DNA of 10,132 nt from contig CAJTVT010000060.1 in the NCBI GenBank assembly GCA_910580015.1, forward strand, positions 1 through 10,132, in the 5' to 3' direction. This DNA is from an uncultured Lachnospiraceae bacterium (lineage in GTDB: Bacteria > Bacillota > Clostridia > Lachnospirales > Lachnospiraceae). Under the pieces are notes generated by a model. That model searched no databases. It had not been told where the DNA came from and saw nothing but the letters and a program-made list of their open reading frames with translations. This document shows, piece after piece, positions 6,598 to 10,132 of the stretch (its first letter is position 1; every line of letters begins with the position of its first letter). Made by a program: the position numbers and the translations under genes.

Positions 6598-6862
6598 CTG
6601 ACTCCGCGATACCACTTCTCTTTCCCTGTCCTTCACAGGACAGAGCTCATAAAGTACTCCTCCTGCCAATCAACGGAACAAGATTCATACTTTTCGCTGT
6701 AACAGGCGACCCTGTCATCGCTTATCCACGATAGATTGGTTCAGCAACGCCACTCCAAAGCCATCTTCCGCATAGTCTCCTGCATTCCTTCTCACCAACC
6801 AGAACTCTCTTTGCCATTCTTCCATGCGTACTCTCTTCTTCTCAGTGTTTCTCTTTTATATC
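6562..6862 (-). ncRNA. T-box leader, methionine-specific, upstream of metG
   Basis: Senses uncharged tRNA and lets transcription enter metG only when tRNA-Met is poorly charged. On the - strand the T-box proper is AAGTGGTATCGCGG (6617-6604). AGAAG and GCGG flank the 7-base bulge TGGTATC and pair with CTTCT and CCGC to form the antiterminator. The bulge begins UGGU, which can pair with an acceptor end ACCA, matching the A discriminator of tRNA-Met. Stem III is CTGTCCT-GTGA-AGGACAG (6643-6626). Stem I contains an AGTA element (about 6832-6829) on its 5' side, opposite GGAAGATGG on its 3' side, where the specifier codon reads ATG (6764-6762), followed by TTTGGAGTGG. The specifier assignment comes from position and agrees with the gene downstream. 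The leader likely controls all three operon genes. Confidence 0.92.
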
Positions 6863-6868
6863 TTTCAC

Positions 6869-6897
6869 AGACTATCACACAATATACGTAAAGTCAA
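6869..6897 (-). promoter_or_regulatory. Sigma-A type promoter of the metG operon
   Basis: On the - strand TTGACT (6897-6892) and TAGTCT (6874-6869) are separated by exactly 17 bases, and TGA directly before the -10 gives an extended -10. The predicted start is near 6862, giving a leader of about 340 bases that contains the whole T-box. The -10 hexamer itself matches consensus at only three positions; the strong -35 and the TGN compensate. Confidence 0.75.
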
Positions 6898-6906
6898 GGG
6901 TTTCTG

Positions 6907-6927
6907 AAAACTGCATTTCAAAACTGC
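6907..6927. repeat. Short direct repeat AAAACTGC upstream of the metG promoter
   Basis: AAAACTGC occurs at 6907-6914 and again at 6920-6927, offset by 13 bases, directly between the MCP stop codon and the metG -35. No hairpin with a T-run is seen here, so there is no clear terminator after the MCP gene. The repeat may be chance or a binding site; nothing further supports a function. Confidence 0.35.
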
Positions 6928-8664
6928 CTATAAATTGATAAATCGATCTGCCTCGTCTGTCAACGTGCCTGCAACTTTTCGGTTCTGATCCATCGCCTCG
7001 GCAATCTCGCTGATATCTCTCACTAGACTGGAAGTATTCATAGCAACATTTGTAGCTCCCTTTGCGCTTTCTCCCACTGCATTATTGATATCATTGATGG
7101 ACTCGGTAATATTTTGCATTAACTGTTTTAAATTTACAGACATTTCATTAAAATGAGTTACAATTTCATGTACATGAAATGCATCCTGGTTATACTGCTC
7201 TCCAGCGTGTACAAAGCCCTCATAATCTGGCAAAATATTCTCATTGATATATTGTACAATGGAATCTGCACTGCCAATCAGATCATTTACCGCTCCAATT
7301 ACCATGTTGTTAATATTTTGAATATTATTTGCTGCCTCTCTGCTGGAGCTTGCTAATTGGCTGATTTCATCTGCCACCACAGCAAATCCCCGTCCTGCTT
7401 CCCCAGCTCTGGCCGCCTCAATGGAGGCATTCAATGACAACAAATTTGTCTGATCGGAAATACTTAAAATCTCATTCGTTAAGTCATTGACCCGATCAAC
7501 GCTCTTACTGCTCTCAATCGCACTTTTTAACTTCTCAATAATTGCATTAATGATATTGCTGGTATTTTGTTTTGTCTCTATAGCATTATGTTCCAATTCT
7601 TCAGCACGTTTTTGCATCTCTCCTGCATAATCATACAATCCCTGAGATTCTCCAGATAATTCTGTAATATTATGATCAACAACTCCTACATTTTCTTTGA
7701 TCCCTGTGATGTTAGAGGAGATGGTTTCCATGGATGCAGATAATTCTTCCATAACTGCGGAAATATCCGTAGAATTATCATTTGCAGTGGACACCTTGTC
7801 TGATACTAGATGCACGATAGAACCAAGCTGTCCAGAACTGTTGTTGATCTGTCCCATAATCCCCTGAAGTGTCTCTATAAAGGTGTTAATACCAGAGGCA
7901 AGTGTCCCAATTTCATCTGTGCAAAAACACTGGACACGTTTTGTCAAATCCCCCTGCCCAGAATCAATCGCCGCAATCACATCCCGAAGCTGCGCATTAA
8001 TATTGATCAAACGTTTGCATACCCATTTCCAACAGATAAATACCACAAAAAGAAACACGAGAACACTTACAACAATTATTATAATCGTCATCTGAGTGAT
8101 TCTACTATATGTATTCTTCTGATGCAGTACCGCGGCCTCCATGCCAGACTTATTGACGGTGACCATCTGATCCAACTCAATCGTAAGCGCCATGCCTGCT
8201 TCCCTTAAATCTTCATTGGCAAGAGTGGACGCCTCATTATTTTGATTATTGGTGCTATACTCCAAAATACGGTCATATATCTCCAGATAATTTGTATAAT
8301 GAGTCTGAAACTGATCAAATACTTGTTTTTCTTCTTCGGAAGCGAACCCTTTTTCATACTCATTACATAGCTCTGCAATCTCTGTCTTTAAAGAATCTGC
8401 TTCCTCTACCAAAGTTTGTTTGGAAGCTGCATCCGTTTCCACAATATGTGCAAAAGCCACACGACGCAAGGTCTGATATGAAATCGCAATCTCATCTAAT
8501 TGTTCAATACTTTTTGCATATTTTTCCGTTATTTCATTGCTTGCCGTCATAAGCTGATTTGCACTTTGTAAGCTAATAATTCCCAATGCAAGCATCAGGC
8601 ATCCCAAAAGTGCAACTGGAATTAAAATCTTATACCTGATACTAAGATTCTTAAAAAACATCAT
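6928..8664 (-). CDS. Methyl-accepting chemotaxis protein, membrane receptor with extracellular helical sensor
   Basis: Transmembrane chemoreceptor that passes a signal to a CheA-CheW complex. Order along its 578 residues: short cytoplasmic N-terminus, TM1 (about 12-33), an extracytoplasmic all-helical sensor of about 155 residues resembling a four-helix-bundle MCP domain (about 34-190), TM2 (about 192-213), HAMP (about 213-267) and a long coiled-coil signalling domain. The invariant hairpin tip ISDQTNLLSLNASIEAARAG and AGRGFAVVADEISQLA span about 402-438. No C-terminal CheR-tethering pentapeptide is visible, since the protein ends in DRFINL. AGGAGG (8678-8673) lies 8 bases before the ATG at 8664; a second ATG follows at once. 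It begins 47 bases after the sortase stop with no terminator between, so co-transcription with the sortase operon is likely. The ligand cannot be told from sequence. Confidence 0.95.
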   Translation of the reverse strand: MMFFKNLSIRYKILIPVALLGCLMLALGIISLQSANQLMTASNEITEKYAKSIEQLDEIAISYQTLRRVAFAHIVETDAASKQTLVEEADSLKTEIAELCNEYEKGFASEEEKQVFDQFQTHYTNYLEIYDRILEYSTNNQNNEASTLANEDLREAGMALTIELDQMVTVNKSGMEAAVLHQKNTYSRITQMTIIIIVVSVLVFLFVVFICWKWVCKRLININAQLRDVIAAIDSGQGDLTKRVQCFCTDEIGTLASGINTFIETLQGIMGQINNSSGQLGSIVHLVSDKVSTANDNSTDISAVMEELSASMETISSNITGIKENVGVVDHNITELSGESQGLYDYAGEMQKRAEELEHNAIETKQNTSNIINAIIEKLKSAIESSKSVDRVNDLTNEILSISDQTNLLSLNASIEAARAGEAGRGFAVVADEISQLASSSREAANNIQNINNMVIGAVNDLIGSADSIVQYINENILPDYEGFVHAGEQYNQDAFHVHEIVTHFNEMSVNLKQLMQNITESINDINNAVGESAKGATNVAMNTSSLVRDISEIAEAMDQNRKVAGTLTDEADRFINL

Positions 8665-8711
8665 CTTCTTGTCCTCCTATGTATTGTCATCTTTGTCTTT
8701 TACTTCAATGT

Positions 8712-9491
8712 TCAAAAACTCCCCTTTTCCACTCTCTTGGCCACTACGACAAGTCTTCCATCCTCTCCTACATTTGAACAGGTGGACAATGTCAGTAATG
8801 TGTCTCCAAACTCTGCTGAAACCCCTGTGTCATACAGAGCTATTTTCTTCACATTTTCATAAAATTCTAAAAACTCTTTCTCTGTCTCAGCCTGATAGAA
8901 CTCGTAATATTCAAATGTCTGATCCTCTTGATAAAGCTGAACTTCAAATACTGCCATTATCTCATAAACACGTTCCTCATAAAGCGTATCAAAATAGATT
9001 TTGTCATGTTCTCTGCAAAATTCTTTGTTCACATAACGATCCAATGTTCCAAACATCGAACCATCTCTCATATTATGACCATAGATTATAAAATTTGTTC
9101 CTGGCGTGTCCACATCTGCAATTCCTTTTACAAACAGACTGCCATATTTATCTTTTTCTTTCTGAAAATTGCGCGTAAGATAATATTCATCATCTTTCGC
9201 ACATCTTAAAACTGGATAATCTATCTCTGTTCCCTCTATGGAAAGCCATCCCACCAAATCATTGTTCTGTATATATAGCTCCCCAAACTTTTCAAGCATG
9301 TCTTCTGTCGCTTTTGTATTTTCCTCTTTTTGCAATTCTATTTTCGGATTTTCCAAAGAATTTTTTAACCCCTTCTGCTGTACTTCATGTCTGTATGACA
9401 AATAGTATGCCTGACCCACTGGGATCAGACATACCAACATAATCAGAAGGAGTGCTGCCCGAAGTAGGCGAAACTTCCTTCTATTTCTCAT
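8712..9491 (-). CDS. Class B sortase
   Basis: Membrane-anchored cysteine transpeptidase that cuts a sorting motif in a surface protein and links it to peptidoglycan or a partner protein. An N-terminal signal anchor spans about 11-32 after a basic start (MRNRRKFRLLR). The catalytic triad is visible: H139 in IIYGHNM (135-141), C238 in TLSTCS (234-239) and R246 in GRLVVVAKR (245-253). The DEYYLTRNFQKEKDKYGSLF region (101-120) and the MFGTLDRY context (146-153) are typical of class B enzymes, and 259 residues is normal for them. The gene overlaps the end of the upstream surface-protein gene by 11 bases. Its GGGAGG (on the - strand about 9500-9495) lies inside that gene, pointing to translational coupling. 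The obvious substrate is the neighbour with the PQTGE motif. The class assignment is more certain than the substrate. Confidence 0.93.
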   Translation of the reverse strand: MRNRRKFRLLRAALLLIMLVCLIPVGQAYYLSYRHEVQQKGLKNSLENPKIELQKEENTKATEDMLEKFGELYIQNNDLVGWLSIEGTEIDYPVLRCAKDDEYYLTRNFQKEKDKYGSLFVKGIADVDTPGTNFIIYGHNMRDGSMFGTLDRYVNKEFCREHDKIYFDTLYEERVYEIMAVFEVQLYQEDQTFEYYEFYQAETEKEFLEFYENVKKIALYDTGVSAEFGDTLLTLSTCSNVGEDGRLVVVAKRVEKGSF

Positions 9492-9585
9492 TTACCTCCC
9501 TCCATTCCCCAGACACGTTCTTACCAATGCTGTGGTAATAGGCAAGCAACAGAAAGATCGCTGCAAGAGCAAGTAGTCGTTTCAT
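9481..9585 (-). other. Possible internal in-frame start giving a 34-residue membrane peptide
   Basis: Inside the surface-protein gene an ATG at 9585 is preceded on the - strand by AAAGGAG (9600-9594) with 8-base spacing, a well-formed ribosome binding site. Translation from it would yield MKRLLALAAIFLLLAYYHSI and 14 more residues, a one-pass membrane peptide with a basic start. The Gly-rich codons (GGA GCA GGA GGA) might mimic a ribosome binding site by chance. Recorded as a candidate only. Confidence 0.3.
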
Positions 9586-10132
9586 TCCTCCTGCTCCTTT
9601 GGCCCATTTCACTAGACGAGCCACCAGCTCTTCCTTTTTCTCTTCTGTCATTCCATGTTCTCTTGTCTTAAAGTATAAAAGAAGATATGTAAACCCTGCA
9701 ATCATGGAAACGGTGGCATAGATTTCCACACGTGTCCGCTCTCCGGTCTGAGGTTCTCCTCCTTTGGATGCTGTCCTTGTTATGACGGCTGGCTTTTTCA
9801 TGCTGATTTCAAGAGCCATCTCACGGGCATCCTTGTTCCCAGCATTGTCCAATGCATCCACCTTTAGGGTATGTTTTCCTTCTCCTTGAAATTCTACTAT
9901 GAAGTTAAACTTTTCGACAATCCTTTCCTGAAATTCCTGCTTCGGCAACGCTACTTTATTACCGTCGTCCACTTGATAGGATATGCCAGCAATGCCACCT
10001 GAGATCACCCCATTTTTCTGATCGGACACCTGTACTGCTATGGACGCTGCTCCTTGTTCCATATCCTGTCTTGTAATTTTAAATTGAATTTCTGGCGCAT
10101 GGTCTTCCAGAATAATTCCTCCGTCCACTGCT
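9481..10132 (-). CDS. C-terminal part of an Ig-like surface protein with PQTGE sorting motif (5' end outside window)
   Basis: The frame stays open to the window edge; the GTG at 10128 is not a credible start (no ribosome binding site), so this is the 3' fragment of a longer gene. Numbered from that GTG codon, residues about 10-110 look like extracellular beta-sandwich (Ig-like) sequence ending with DALDNAGNKD (91-100), common in such repeats. PQTGE (126-130; bases 9753-9739) is followed by a hydrophobic segment (about 134-153) and KTREH, a standard wall-sorting signal. Unusually the chain continues with a charged stretch (161-183), a second hydrophobic segment LLALAAIFLLLAYYHS (185-200) and a polar tail. 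It overlaps the sortase gene by 11 bases, so it is the likely sortase substrate. The specific surface function cannot be told from this fragment. Confidence 0.85.
   Translation of the reverse strand, partial: AVDGGIILEDHAPEIQFKITRQDMEQGAASIAVQVSDQKNGVISGGIAGISYQVDDGNKVALPKQEFQERIVEKFNFIVEFQGEGKHTLKVDALDNAGNKDAREMALEISMKKPAVITRTASKGGEPQTGERTRVEIYATVSMIAGFTYLLLYFKTREHGMTEEKKEELVARLVKWAKGAGGMKRLLALAAIFLLLAYYHSIGKNVSGEWREVNEK
9739..9753 (-). other. Sortase recognition motif PQTGE
   Basis: The codons for Pro-Gln-Thr-Gly-Glu lie immediately before a hydrophobic segment and a Lys-Thr-Arg-Glu-His stretch. This is the layout of a C-terminal sorting signal, with a P-x-T-G core as seen in Clostridia. 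The nearest sortase gene overlaps this one. Cleavage would be expected between Thr and Gly. Confidence 0.75.

Noticed and set aside
9481..10128. Treating the GTG at 10128 as the start of a complete 215-residue gene
   Set aside because: The frame is open to the window edge, there is no ribosome binding site, and the first residues read like the middle of an extracellular domain.

Overview
The window reads as chromosomal DNA from a Gram-positive, low-to-moderate GC Clostridia, most likely Lachnospiraceae-like. The grounds are strong AGGAGG ribosome binding sites on nearly every gene, a T-box leader on a tRNA synthetase gene, a class B sortase with a wall-sorting substrate, and a GAAC-N4-GTTC SOS operator of the Bacillus/Clostridium type. 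The genus cannot be decided from the sequence alone. No complete insertion sequence, phage gene, tRNA, rRNA or CRISPR array is visible.

Left part (1-2608, + strand): a two-gene DNA-repair-like unit. An extended -10 promoter with a perfect SOS box over the predicted transcription start drives a radical SAM protein with a C-terminal helix-hairpin-helix DNA-binding region. After a 237-base gap comes its usual partner, a TIGR03915/DUF4130-type 'SAM-derived' protein. The chemistry of this pair is not established to my knowledge. The LexA-type operator ties it to the DNA damage response and makes it the most interesting part of the window.

The convergent gap (2609-2786) holds a nested, interrupted palindrome of 66 bases that looks like a structured or dispersed element, and a weak terminator-like hairpin.

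Middle part (2787-6897, - strand): a translation housekeeping operon, metG - tatD - rsmA. It is preceded by a sigma-A type promoter and a complete methionine-type T-box leader (AUG specifier, stem III, antiterminator bulge UGGUAUC, competing 12-bp terminator). The synthetase, the TatD nuclease and the 16S rRNA dimethylase would therefore all respond to uncharged tRNA-Met. rnmV, which sits between tatD and ksgA/rsmA in Bacillus subtilis, is absent here.

Right part (6928-10132, - strand): a cell-surface operon entering from outside the window. It has the 3' part of an Ig-like surface protein with a PQTGE sorting motif, a class B sortase overlapping it by 11 bases, and 47 bases further on a membrane chemoreceptor (MCP). 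The surface protein is odd: its sorting signal is followed by a second membrane segment, and that segment could also be translated alone from an internal start. No clear terminator separates the MCP gene from the metG promoter.
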